From Stichopus chloronotus (lineage: Eukaryota > Echinodermata > Holothuroidea > Aspidochirotida > Stichopodidae), in the NCBI GenBank assembly GCA_021234535.1, contig CM037832.1, positions 1,618,359 through 1,682,358 of the forward strand: a stretch of 64,000 nucleotides of DNA. Direction: 5' to 3'. The position numbers and the translations under genes are program-made. The notes below the pieces were generated by a model that saw only the letters and a list, made by a program, of their open reading frames with translations, was not told the origin of the DNA and ran no database searches. Position 1 is the stretch's first letter. Each line of letters begins with the position of its first letter. Shown piece by piece: positions 47,235 through 58,900 of the stretch.

Positions 47235-50200
47235 GTTGTGCGGGCTAGACTTCGTAAGTCTTCGTCCTTCCTTTCCACATTCCCACGACGCCTATATTTT
47301 TCTGATGGTAGCACTACTCCTGTATGCGGCCACTTCGGTGTACTAGCTCTTCTTTGAACAGTTATTTCCTCGAGTTGCTTTCGTCCGCTAAGTCTTGGAT
47401 ATAACGCCTTTGTCCGTGGGCCCGTACGTGGTGACGAAAGGCACAAGCCACATGTTGACTATTCACATCCACGCTGTGAACATACTGTCAACGCGCAGTC
47501 CACGGTAAAAATCGATCTGAGCTAGGTACGTGGTTGACATGATTTCCACGTCATAATGAATATTCAAGTTTTCATTTCTGGTAATTGTGATTGTTTTCTT
47601 CCGATATTAAAAATAGCCTGATTTCAATAGGAAAATTAACGCATTCTGAGGAATATTACGAGACGATGGTGGACAGTTACCCGTATATCGTAGAAAGGGT
47701 GTATGTATGTGTTTCTAGAACTGTATGGACATGTATCAATAAGTTACTGGAAGGAGAAAACACTTTCATCGTCTTAACACAAGACTATGTGTACGTAGAT
47801 GCAGGTAGGATAATTAAACAGTGATCCTAATCGATATGAATTTACTTGGAGAAATAAACGATTTATGACAGCAATTTTATCGGTCATCACTAAAGTCGAG
47901 AAAGACATAGACCGTAAAGACCGTAAAGCGTCAACGGAACCACACAAAAAGAGAAACGGATGCAGGGGTTACGCTTTCAGTAATTTTACAAGACTATACT
48001 GACCAAAACAACTGCAGAGACTCATGTTTACCCTCGGAGTACTTTATATTTTCTGTAATCCTGAACGAATCAGCTCATATATGTTGGTTCAATACTTACG
48101 AATGTGAAATTTCGTGGTGATTGGAGTGCCCTTGGAATTTTAGGAGGATTCTGAAAGATTACCCACGATGCTCATCAACATATAGTCGTTTGTAGTTTAC
48201 GTTGCTATGCATTTCACGCGAACGTCCTGGCGGTTTCGTTGTGAGAGGCAAAACAGCTCTCGGCATGGCATGTCGCAACCCTCTCTCTAAAGTGCCCTAA
48301 CAGTGTCGAGATGCGTCTGTTTAGAGATTGCCCTGATGGTTTCCAGAGTCCCCTCCATCCAAGGGCCTTATGGTGTCATGATGGCTAATTATAAGATGCT
48401 ATGTACCCCTCCCCCGTTCTCACAAACAGTCTCCACCTCTCACTCCAAGCATCCACTATAGAGCCATCTGGAAAAGGCTAATCTAGCTACTTTTGTTAAA
48501 CGTTTAATGTTACTTGAATTTAGTTTAATAATGATGATCCTAGTGATCTACCAACTGACCATCGAGATCCCATGGACGCTGGTTTAGTCAAAACGAGATA
48601 CTAACCTGAAAGCCCCAGTTTTCAGAGAGGTAGTCTGTTATTGTTATCTGAAACTGTATTTAGGCTATAGACTTCTGTGGGTATGGGGTGAAGTGAACTA
48701 CCAAATGACCTGCTATGTGGTTGACTGATTCCTCCCATCATTCATTGACTTATAGGCTTAGGTTTTTTTTTTCTCATTTTCTTGTTGTTTGCGTGGTTTT
48801 GATGAAGGCAAAAAAAAAAAAGCCAGCACCCAATGAGATGATAGCTTCTATTTTGTCCTCCATTTGCGTTTGACTTGGAGTTACAGCAGCGTTTCTGGAA
48901 ATTTTGGGATAGTCTATATATACTATCCTGGTGCCGTTCACTTGACAATGCCCTTGGATATGATGCATATATTAAAGTTTAGTTTACTTAGGCACATATG
49001 TTTACCTGCCGATGTCCGGTCCAATCTTACTCTTTTATGAACTATCTAACAAAGTTGAGCAACATAAACAAATTTTGTTTCACTTGCTTGGCACCCGGGT
49101 GCCTCTTGAAAAGGGTTCTATCCCATAACTAAACTAAAATGACTAAAAGCAACAAAAATAATTCGCAAAAAACAGTAATTAAAAGAATTACTAAATATTT
49201 GATAAATATAAAAATTCGCTAAGGGTATCTTCCTTCTGCTCCTCATCCCACCAATATCGGAATGTCTACCGATACTGGAGGGAGATACATTTTTTCTTTC
49301 CATCACCTCTCACAGCTGCCTCCTCCAGGTTGGAAAAAGACTCAAGAAAAATGACAGCTTTTTCTAGACATGATAACAAATTAACTGTAAAACAAACATG
49401 TATTTGTGGGGATTAATAACTATATTTTTCTGTGCAGTTGGCATATATGAGTCACACAGATACCCATAGGCCTTCCGGTAACTCGGTAAATTTTGACTAT
49501 ACATTCCCTGCTATAGCATTGACAGTGTTTTGCCGTCTGCTGTCTTACACAAAACAACTGTGGGACGTTGTCTGTTGCGCACGAACAATTTTGACATGTT
49601 GTGGGTCGTGTTTACCTTTTCGTCGGGCTCGTTTTCAGTGAAAATGGGGTTATTTACAAAGCCAGAGTTTCTTTGTTTTTTCGTCTTTTTCATCAAAATC
49701 TCGCTACGTTTATAATGAAAAGGGTTGGAACTGAGCATGATTAACGGAATGATAATGCACGATTGGGGTTTAATGTAAGCGATGCACGAGGCGGGCAGCC
49801 GGAGTCCATCCAACGATAACATTAACCTTTAGTTGTCTAATCACACGCATCATCCAGCCACACCTGTCTCAGAAGTCTCATAGATAAGAAGAATCATATA
49901 CATGCATTTTTTTTTTTACATCATCAACATCGGCTACATCTTAGTCACTTGTATATATGTTGGGAGGATATCCTTAACGATGAAAAATTACCCCCGTGGG
50001 TAAAATAAAGTGATTGAAAAGCAAATGACACATATTTCAATAAGTAGACTTATTAATCAACGTCATCGAGATAAAGCCCCATTTTATTAAGTAAATGTTA
50101 TACCTTCGACTGCTAACTTCAGTAATCCTCCATGATCATAAGCCGCAGAACATGCACCACGTTCAAGTTGTTCGAACCTCCTATCTGACCTCTATTTGCA

Positions 50201-50450
50201 CCCCACAATTTCTCCTACCCAATGCTTCCATACACACCAGAAATTTTGTTTTCAAACGTTTGCTTCCACTCATACTACCTGGGAGCTATAGTGTAAGGAG
50301 AAGGACGATCATAGAAGGCGGACTTGCAATCTCTGCAGTAAAGTGGAACTGGATTCCCAAAAAACTGAAATATGGCAAGATAGCTCCTTGATTCAACTGG
50401 TCTCCACCACTGGACTGTAGGATGTATTCATATTCTTCATTCTCTTTTAA
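47235..50450. other. Intergenic; no gene recognised
   Basis: The plus frame 47591-47824 and frames around 49432-49822 have no recognisable domain. A dispersed repeat paired with 43335 lies at 48725-48825. Poly(T) near 49909-49917. Confidence 0.35.
48725..48825 (+). repeat. Dispersed repeat paired with 43335
   Basis: Same phrase order as 43335-43440, ending GATGAAGGC followed by a poly(A) run of about 12. Confidence 0.6.
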
Positions 50451-50730
50451 AGGGACTGACCGCCGCTGAAACAAATTGATATACACAACAAAATAGGAAT
50501 ACTGTTCTCTCGATATTGGTGCAAACCATATCTCAATAGCATCTTCCGTTTGGAAGTTATAGATTTTAAGGAAACACCTACTGTAAAGTGTTTCATTCCA
50601 CTTTTGAAAATCTGCGATGCAACCCAGGCACAACTGTTTGAATATCTTTTGTATTTCTTTGTATTCTTGATTGCATTAAAAGAAACATTACAAGAGATCA
50701 AAGATTTGTAACCTTAATTTCCACAATATG
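50451..50730 (+). mobile_element. 280-bp TTAA MITE (family 4, copy 1)
   Basis: Begins AGGGACTGACC after TTAA (50447-50450) and ends CCACAATATG before TTAA (50731-50734). Interior phrases match 60906-61179: ATTGGTGCAAACCATATCTC, GGAAGTTATAGATTT, TCTTTTGTATTTCTTTG and TTAAAAGAAACATTACAAGA. No coding capacity. Terminal inverted repeats are short and imperfect. Confidence 0.75.
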
Positions 50731-50734
50731 TTAA

Positions 50735-51112
50735 GGCAAATGCAGAATATACTTAATCTACACTTAGTCACGATAGTGCCAAATTTCAGTGAAAAAAATG
50801 TTCTCTTTCATTTAAGAACCCCTTCAAGTGTCAGTAAAATATGGCTTTAAATTTCGCACACGGTTACTTTTCCACGCGGTGACTGTTACTCTCGGTCGTG
50901 AATACGAAACACCATGTGTTTCAAAATGTTAGAAAAAAGTATGAATATGGCTGAATAAATATTAACATGTCACAGGTTAATATCAATGTAGCACAAATAT
51001 CAAACCTTCGTATGCATAATGCTCTAGGTTGACTTATTGCCGATTTGTAACAGACTAGGGCACTGTTGATGTACTCCAACGTGTTCACGACAAACACAAC
51101 TTGTAAGCGCCC
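50735..51112. other. Intergenic; nothing recognised
   Basis: AT-rich sequence without a recognisable exon. Confidence 0.3.
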
Positions 51113-51316
51113 TATTATTATTATTATCATCATTGTCATCATTATCATTATCACTATCATTATCACTATCACTATCATTATCACTATCATTATCACTATC
51201 ATTATTGTTGTTATTGTTGTTGTTATTATTATTGTTGCTGTTATTACTGTTACTATTATTATTGTTGTGTCATTACTGTTGTTATTACTGTTATTATTAT
51301 TATTATGATGATTATG

Positions 51317-51348
<32 letters not shown>

Positions 51349-51412
51349 GATTATGATTATGATGATGATGATTATTATTATTATTATTATTATAATAATA
51401 ATAATAAGATAG
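51113..51412. repeat. Compound ATT/ATC microsatellite, about 300 bp
   Basis: Runs of ATT, ATC-ATTATC-ACT, GTTATT and GATGATTATT. The poly-Ile, poly-Ser-Leu and poly-Leu frames through it are artefacts. Confidence 0.95.
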
Positions 51413-51560
51413 ATTTATATAGCGCCTAATATAAGAACAATGGCAAAGCGCTTAACAAAGGTTCAGTCTTTGAACAGGTGTGTTTTGAGTAATCTCTTGA
51501 AAGAGTTCAGAGATGTTGCAGTACGAATGTTGAATTAAACTGATGATGGACTTGGGGATG
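51413..51560 (+). repeat. Dispersed repeat with AGCGCY motifs
   Basis: Directly after the microsatellite comes ATTTATATAGCGCCT and, about 20 bases on, CAAAGCGCTTAAC, then GGTTCAGTCTTTGAA and GAGTTCAGAGATGTTGCAG. This arrangement, adjoining an AT-type microsatellite, resembles a common marine-invertebrate interspersed repeat as I recall it; only one copy is seen here. Confidence 0.5.
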
Positions 51561-54500
51561 GAAGTGGGTCGAAGGCTTGTTTGTATTTTGTCATTGTTAC
51601 AAGATTACTTTATGCAAGGAGGTTTTACAAGGAAAAACGTCCTTGCTTTATGAATGTGTCTGTTTTCACCACACACACTTCTGTCAAAATCATCGCCAAT
51701 TGTGTCACAAGAGGGGTTTCGAATTAAGGTTTGTTCATGTTTAATCTGTAATACGAGTTGAAAATTTGTCAGTGAAAGTCAAATTCCGCCTCTAAAGTTA
51801 AAAAACAAAAAACTTCATCCAGGATACAAAGACCCAGTAGCTCACCCCGTCGCTCCTATTAATTTGTTACAGTAAAAATCCAAAAATGGCGTCAATCATA
51901 TAGCAACAGGCATTCTTGTAACAAAGGGAACTTTCTTCTCAATACCCATGTTATCGACATGCAACCATGTGTGAACGTGTCTCCCTACAGGAAAAAAGAC
52001 GATGGCGCTATTTAATTAACAAAAACGTTACCACGGTTTTATTTGAAAGAATAGAAAAGGGCTCAGACGAGCTGATCATTTCTGTAGCATTTGTAACAAG
52101 TTGAAAATTTAATTTCCACGAAAAAAAAAAGCATTAGTCAGTTGTAAATGCTTGTATCTTCAAAACAATACATTAGAAATTAGTGAAATTTTCAACAGTT
52201 GTTATGGATTGCGCTGTTTTTCTTTCTTCTTGCAAGAAAATAACTTTTAGCTCTTCCTAACACCATCTTTGTAAAGATCTACGGTGATGTTAATTTAATT
52301 TCTTTTTCTAGATTTATGATTATGCTCGTCCTTTTCTTTTCGCATGTAACATGCAATCACATGTGTTGTACAAAGCAATCTCACGTGGAGTGTATCAGGT
52401 ACACAAACACAAAGGGAGGCAGAAAGTCATGAAAGAAACCGTCAATTACGACCAGCTTGGTAAGCAACTGACTGAGTGGTATCTACACGCAGGTACTGAA
52501 AATGTTTCTCTCAACACGTCTGGGTAATTGTCTCTCTCCTCCTGGTTAAGCGCAACGTTGCACCCCCTCCCCCCCCCCCCAAAAAAATGTAAAGACACTC
52601 AAGGTCACCTCGACTAGATTCGTCCGGACCTCCTCGACAACCGAAATCCTTGTGAGTACATCAGCCTTGGGATCATGAAAATTTTGAAAATGTAAATCAC
52701 CACTATTAATATTGAAATGTCTCCCCCCACCCTCTTCCTTCCACGACACACAAATTCGCCAGCCCACACCATCCAACAACTTATTTGTGAGGTCGATGCC
52801 ATGTTTTATTCCTTGTGTTGTGTATTGGTGTTATGTTAAGACATATACGTATATGCCTTGCTTGGTATTGAGCAATTTGTCTTCTGCATTCAATCCTTTC
52901 AATTCTTTAGTCCATACAACATTTGTTTACAATTTGTTGCTTCCAAATTATGGAATTCTAACCATGTATTGAGGTTATTGACTGTAAAACTTTATACCTA
53001 CCTTTAAATTCAGATTCACATATAACCTTGTTACGACCTATCTTTCATCTCCTTTTATCTTATTGTCTTTACTTATTTTGCTTCTTTTTTTTTTTTTTGA
53101 CACGGATTTTACCTCATACAAGCTCCAATGTAATTTTTGTTGCTGATGCCATTTTCTTTGCTTCTGGTTTTGAGTAAACCGCGCTTTCTTTATAATTTCA
53201 CATTATTCTCGTTACGTCAGAGATGAAAAACTAACAATTGCATGAACTGAATTATTTTTTTTTATTTTGCATACACTAATAACTATAACATCCCAATACG
53301 TTCACCAATCTTTCGTTGCGGTGACTTTACAGTCAGTCAAAGGAGGTGTAGAAGATGGGAAAATAAGAAAAAAAACTGCAATAACCACAAGAATAATTTG
53401 TATCTGTCAAAGATGTATTGACAAATGTAAATGTTATACAAATTGAACGGAAGGGATTTAAGAAAAAAATTGAAGTAAAACTCTACATAATATTGTAAAA
53501 ACAGTTTCCATATTTTTAAATTTCATCATATGATTTTAATGTACAGGTAACGTATCTTTTGCTTCTCCTCAGAGTCGTTTTACATAGAAACGTTATTCGG
53601 AATTCATCCGAGTTTGATGTGTCTCTACAACATGTGCTTTAGAAAGGATGACGACAGTTTAGGTTACTTCGAAAAAGGGTACACCTTTCCCGACACCTGA
53701 TATGCGTAGGAAGGGCCTAACCCAAAGTGGCCTATTACACTAAGACCAATCCATGGAAGATCATTCTGTGTACGCCCTAAATGGGGCTCAGTGAATATTG
53801 TACACCTCCTATGAGGGGTCACAAAACCAACACATTAATGCCCTAAAATGTGTTCCAGTGATTCACTAATCAACCTTATTTTGGTAAGCATTTAAATAAG
53901 TACCCACCTCCCATACAGCTGGACACATAAACAAACGTTTAGGCAATCAGGAAGTATCGTTGTGGAGAATTTCTAGAACATAAGGTTAGGGCTTGACTTG
54001 AGTAATTCGATTTCGCGACAAGGAGACGGTACTAAATTTTGCATACACCTGCATTATGTAGATTGATCTGAAATGCTCTTTGTTCATCTGTTTGAAAATT
54101 GCATCGCCCTGTTCTTTTTATAAAAGCTCCGCTAATTACTTAAGTGACTCATCCAAAATTGTTTCACCTAAAAGAAATTGACAACGATGTCTAGATGTAA
54201 AGGTGACGACAGTTGGCAATCAAATTTCTACGTATTTTTCAATAGCGGTGACGGGAAATTGGAGATTATATAGATCACATTGCAACTAATTTCCCGGTTA
54301 CAACAATCGTATTTTCAAAAAAATGGTACATCAAACCCGTCACTATTTTTTTTTTCATTCAGTTGCATAAATAACTTTACTTATTCTCCGATTTTTGTCG
54401 CAAATCATCATGGATAATACACAATAAAAATAAGTGGGTGATTCAGAAACACATATATCCGTATTTTTCAATTCATTTTCTTTCCTTGCTTCCCCACAAA

Positions 54501-55261
54501 TCTGCACATCTCACATCTTCCAACCTGTCATCCTCTACAGAACAGAAGTATCCATGCAACAACAAAAAAACCATAACCAATCTAAAGGCATCTGACAGGC
54601 CACAGTAAAATTGTCAGTCTTTTATCTCCTCTTACTTTCATTTCTTTGGTTTTTAAGCCTAATTTTCGCAAACAAAAACGAGGTGAAGTTGTATCAAACC
54701 ATAAAAGTTTTTTTTCGGGAGAGTGCTGCCATCATGTTTCATGTGACGCCATTAGCAAGTGACTCAACGAGAACATGTGGAAAATTTTGTTGCTTTACAC
54801 TAAAACCCAATAAGAGCCATTTTCATATTGTGCATACATTCTACCGGTTACCATCCGAACTCACGAAAATTTCAAATGGATTTCTTGTCAGAAATTACAT
54901 TTAACAGAAAAAAGTTGTTAACGTTTGTTAGTACCGTTGTAATTCGGCGCGCAACCCAATGACAGGAGGGGACGCAATCTTACAAGATTAGTCGATTGCA
55001 TAGCCGTAACTCTTCACTGGTTGTACCGTGGTCGGCCCACGCATTTCCCTCAGTATGTCGTTTCCTATGTACGAGACTCATACGTGTTATAGATGGTACC
55101 AGTTCCGCGAGAGATTAGAAATCTTTCAGCTGACTGCGGGCTTTAATGAGTTTTGACTCTTTTATATCTCTGTATATCTTTTCGTTTCTTCATTATTTAA
55201 GAACAATAATAGAAGACATATATTCCTTTTTTTTCAATGAATTGATTTAAATATTTATCTG
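51561..55261. other. Intergenic, downstream of the receptor gene
   Basis: Poly(C) at 52565-52580 next to poly(A), poly(T) at 53086-53099. Degenerate ~60-65-bp units beginning GGCCTAA or GCCCTAAA recur at about 53714, 53773 and 53840. A possible polyadenylation signal for the receptor (ATTAAA on the minus strand) is at 55142-55147, about 115 bases past the stop. No gene recognised. Confidence 0.4.
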
Positions 55262-55941
55262 TCACCGCATGGTGTTAAATCGTCCACTGTTTTCAAAATT
55301 TGTCGAACCGTCCACGAATCTGTTTTCGTGGACCTCTTCGTAGTCGTGAATCGTCGGAATTTCTAACACAACCTCCTTCTGCGCATGTTTCTTCCTCCTG
55401 CTGTTCTTTGTCCTAGTCGATTTCTTCTTGTTACTAGCTTTCCGGAAAGAGCCATTGACGGTTAGGCTTGTGTGTGACGTCAGAGTGTTGGTGCTAGAAC
55501 CGCTGAAGTTCGGATTGTCGATTCCCTCCATGGCAACCATACGGCCGTCTCTTCTCGACGTCTTCGTCTTTCGAGGGAAGCACGAGAGACAGATGAAGAC
55601 CCCGACGAAGACGATCGTCAGCGACACGAGAATTACCCCGATGCCGACCAGCATCCAATAGGAGGGCAAGATAGTACCGTCGTCTGACGTACCGTTGTCG
55701 TCTGTTGTGGTAACCGTCACGTCGAAGGAACATATCGATGTTCTTCCTTTGTATTCGTATACGTATATCACTGTGGTGGTACCCACGTCGAAGGCGTCGC
55801 CGGGTCTGTGACTTTGGTCCGCAATCAGGTCCACGCCGTCAGCGGTCATTGCGTTCGGTTCTAACCACATTACAGTGATGGAATCTTCGTCCGTCTCCAA
55901 GGTGATTTTCGTGTCTCCTGGACAACCCCGTATGGTAATTC
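55262..55941 (-). CDS. Receptor exon 6: HYR, transmembrane, cytoplasmic tail
   Basis: Acceptor CCTCTACAG; entry after one codon base. Translation starts GITIRGCPGDTKITLETDED, the HYR start, and runs to CSFDVTVTTTDD, with the two cysteines usual for HYR. A short linker leads to a hydrophobic helix (from about YWMLVGIGVI through VFICLSC), a stop-transfer PRKTKTSRR, then a Ser/Thr/Lys-rich tail. The tail contains DNPNF (an NPxF form of the NPxY sorting/PTB motif), a strongly basic run (NKKKSTRTKNSRRKKH) and DYEEVHE (YxxV, a possible AP-2 or phosphotyrosine site). It ends at TGA 55264-55262. Motif functions are inference from family knowledge. Confidence 0.93.
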
Positions 55942-58900
55942 CTGTAGAGGGAAAGAGTAAGAGTGATTTAGAAAAAAAAAAACAATATCATCAGGCTTTG
56001 TTTTGCATATTTAAATTTCTTACGAGGACTCGAACACCTCAATTCGATAAGTACACATGAACTTCTCCGATGACGGGTTTTTGGCCTACCTGGATGACTT
56101 TTTGATGGTCCTTAGAAGAACTTCTCATTATGTTGATAATTGATGTAAGACTAGTTTGACGTGAAGATATTTTCAAGTCAAGTTGACTCACTACGACTAG
56201 AATTATGATTTAAAGATTATGACATTAGTAACCATGGCAATTCGACACTTTACTGACAGATTATGGCCTACATAGTTACGTAGAATAATAGAAAATATGA
56301 CATGCTATTGACACGTCCTCATTGTGAGATTGTCTGAAAAAAAATTTGCAGAGCTTGTTGTGTAGTTAAGGTAGTGATTCTCTTCACCAGTCCGGTTTTT
56401 TTTTGGGGGGGGGGAAGTCTCATTCCGGTGCCCTATACCCCCCTTCCTCCTTCCCCACACCCGACACCTCACTACTCCACTACCCGATTTAAGTGTACTT
56501 ACCGGGAACACGCTCAGGTGGTACTGAAAGAAAAGAAAAACGTATTGCTTAAACTTCGAACAAAATCATGGGAAAAAGAGTTCCTACTGAAAGCACATGC
56601 ACGTCTACATTATCACACAACACTTCTTTTACGTTTTGTTAATACATTTTGCCAAGTTTTGTTAATACAACTTGTTCTCATAAACATTGCATAAGGTTAC
56701 GCATACAGAGAGACCCATACATTTACATTTTCTTTGCAGTCTAATGCAAAGGTATCAGAAAATAAAACATTTACTCCGTGCGAAGTCAAAACTTTTTTTT
56801 CGATTTGTTCAGATTTAATTGAAGAGCGATATCCACATCGACTATTTTTGTGGTGCGTAACACCAACTACGTAAATTGCTAAACAATCTCGTCACTATGA
56901 AGCTACTTCATATTCAGTTAAGACGAAAATTGCAACTAATTTTGATGTACCGGTCTCTGTTCCTCTCAAGAAAATATTACATCACATCAATTCAACAAAG
57001 AGAAAGGGGAAGTGCTCTCTTCCGGGATACCCACCCTCCTCACCACACTCTCGCACCATATCCTACCAACGCTCATGAAGTCGAACGTATAAAAACAAAG
57101 TTAATGGGGCCGCAATTGGGTGAACAAATTCTGAGACCACAAATTATACTAGCCTGTACATAAGGGATGGAAATTCTCCTTGAATCAAAGGGCCCCAAAC
57201 TTTCCAAAAAGGGGCTTTGGTTTCTGCACGATGGGTCTTCTTCGGGCCCGCGGGCCCTCAGGTTGGCCACCTCTGTATACATTAACTTTGCATTGTATGG
57301 AAAATAAAAATGGCAAATTATTACCGTTACCCTGCGATTGATAAAAACAGGTGTTGTCATCGTTACGAGATTCCAAGCATGCGCAATCACGTCCGGACGG
57401 TTTCGGCAAGCATAGTTGAGTTGTAAAGCAACCACCGTTATCCCGGGAACACGCATTGTTACCTGCCAAAAAGGAAAATCATGAAAACATGTATGAACGT
57501 TTTCTCAGTTGTATTTTTTTCTTTCGACAGCATACACTTGGAAATTTCCTTCTGTTATCAAATGAACAAGTGAATAAAAGGATGAAGATAAAAGGAAATA
57601 TGTAACAGTGCAGCGGAACTGTCACCATAGTTATCCTCAATATCGTGTACTTTTGCATTACCGTGACACACATCTCGTTCGAACCTACCATAGACATCGA
57701 ATTAGTAGAACGGCGTCATGTGGGTCTATTGGGGAATATATAGATTTTGCTGTTGGTACCGCAGGAGGAAGACAGTGTTTAACACATACACTCAAACTTT
57801 TAATATTGCGTAGGAATTTATGCTTTAACATTGTCGAAAATGTAGCTAGTAGAATGTGATTTACTAGAAACTTTGAGCAGTGACGGTAGAAACAAATTAC
57901 GTCGCAATTTAAATTCAGTTCGAAAATTTCATTGCATAGGGTATAGGTCTGAACATCCACTTCTGACCTAAAAAGCATTGCCGTAGAACGGGGCGCAGTA
58001 TTCTCACATTAGTAATACAACAAATGAACATTCGCTTCACATTCATTTCTATCGTGTATACACACAGTTAGATGATTGTGTCAATTCAGATCGTACACAC
58101 AGGTAATGAATATAAACATCTACTTTGAACGAGCGATAATTCGCTCCTTTGGCGTCTACAGAGTATTTGCCAATTCAATGAGTTAAACTCTGATTAAAGA
58201 CTTATGTCAATGCAGTGACAAAATAAATTGCGATAGCAGACTAAATGCAGTATCAGTGGCTCAGCCAGCCAGTGGGGGGGGGGGGCAGTAATTTGGGGGA
58301 CGCTATGGATGATGAAGAATAAGGGGAGCAAAAAAAAAAATGGAAGAGAGTGAGAGAAAGGGAGGAGGCGGGGACTGGGAAATTTCCGATCTTCACAAGT
58401 GTGATCTTTTTAAGGCAACAAGGTGAAACAAGGTGTTCATAAAGGTGTGAAATCGTTAATTCGAGGTTTTGATTAGCCACACACGAGTTGAGCTGTTGCT
58501 TATACCCAGTATACGAGTATGCAGCGAGGGGTCGGCATATCAAACAGGACTCATTGGCAATACGCTTCAGGCAACAGTCAATTAAACGCTTGGATATTAA
58601 TGATGTCATGTAGGAACAATGTTCCTCTATTTTTTCCAACCCTAACGCTGAATTGAAAAATAGGAATAAATACCCCACAAAGTATTGGTAGTCAATGCCA
58701 ACTAAAGATGTTGTCACTTATATTCTGTCATATTAATATTTAAAAGTACGTCAATTCTACTACTTAAATTAAGTCAATTCTACTATAAAATTACGTCATT
58801 TTCATATTGTTGCTAAAAAGGGGGGGGGGCAATGGCTCTCTACTGTGCATGCAAAAGCTCATATTTGGCCCGGTGTTCCCCCCCCCCCCCAAAAAAAAAA

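Noticed and set aside
51066..51348. Poly-Ile and poly-Ser-Leu membrane-like proteins
   Set aside because: Translations of the ATT/ATC microsatellite.
58253..58717. 154-codon minus-strand frame inside the receptor gene
   Set aside because: Starts in a poly(G)/purine tract, has no YWTD, EGF or HYR features, and the flanking exons already join in frame without it.
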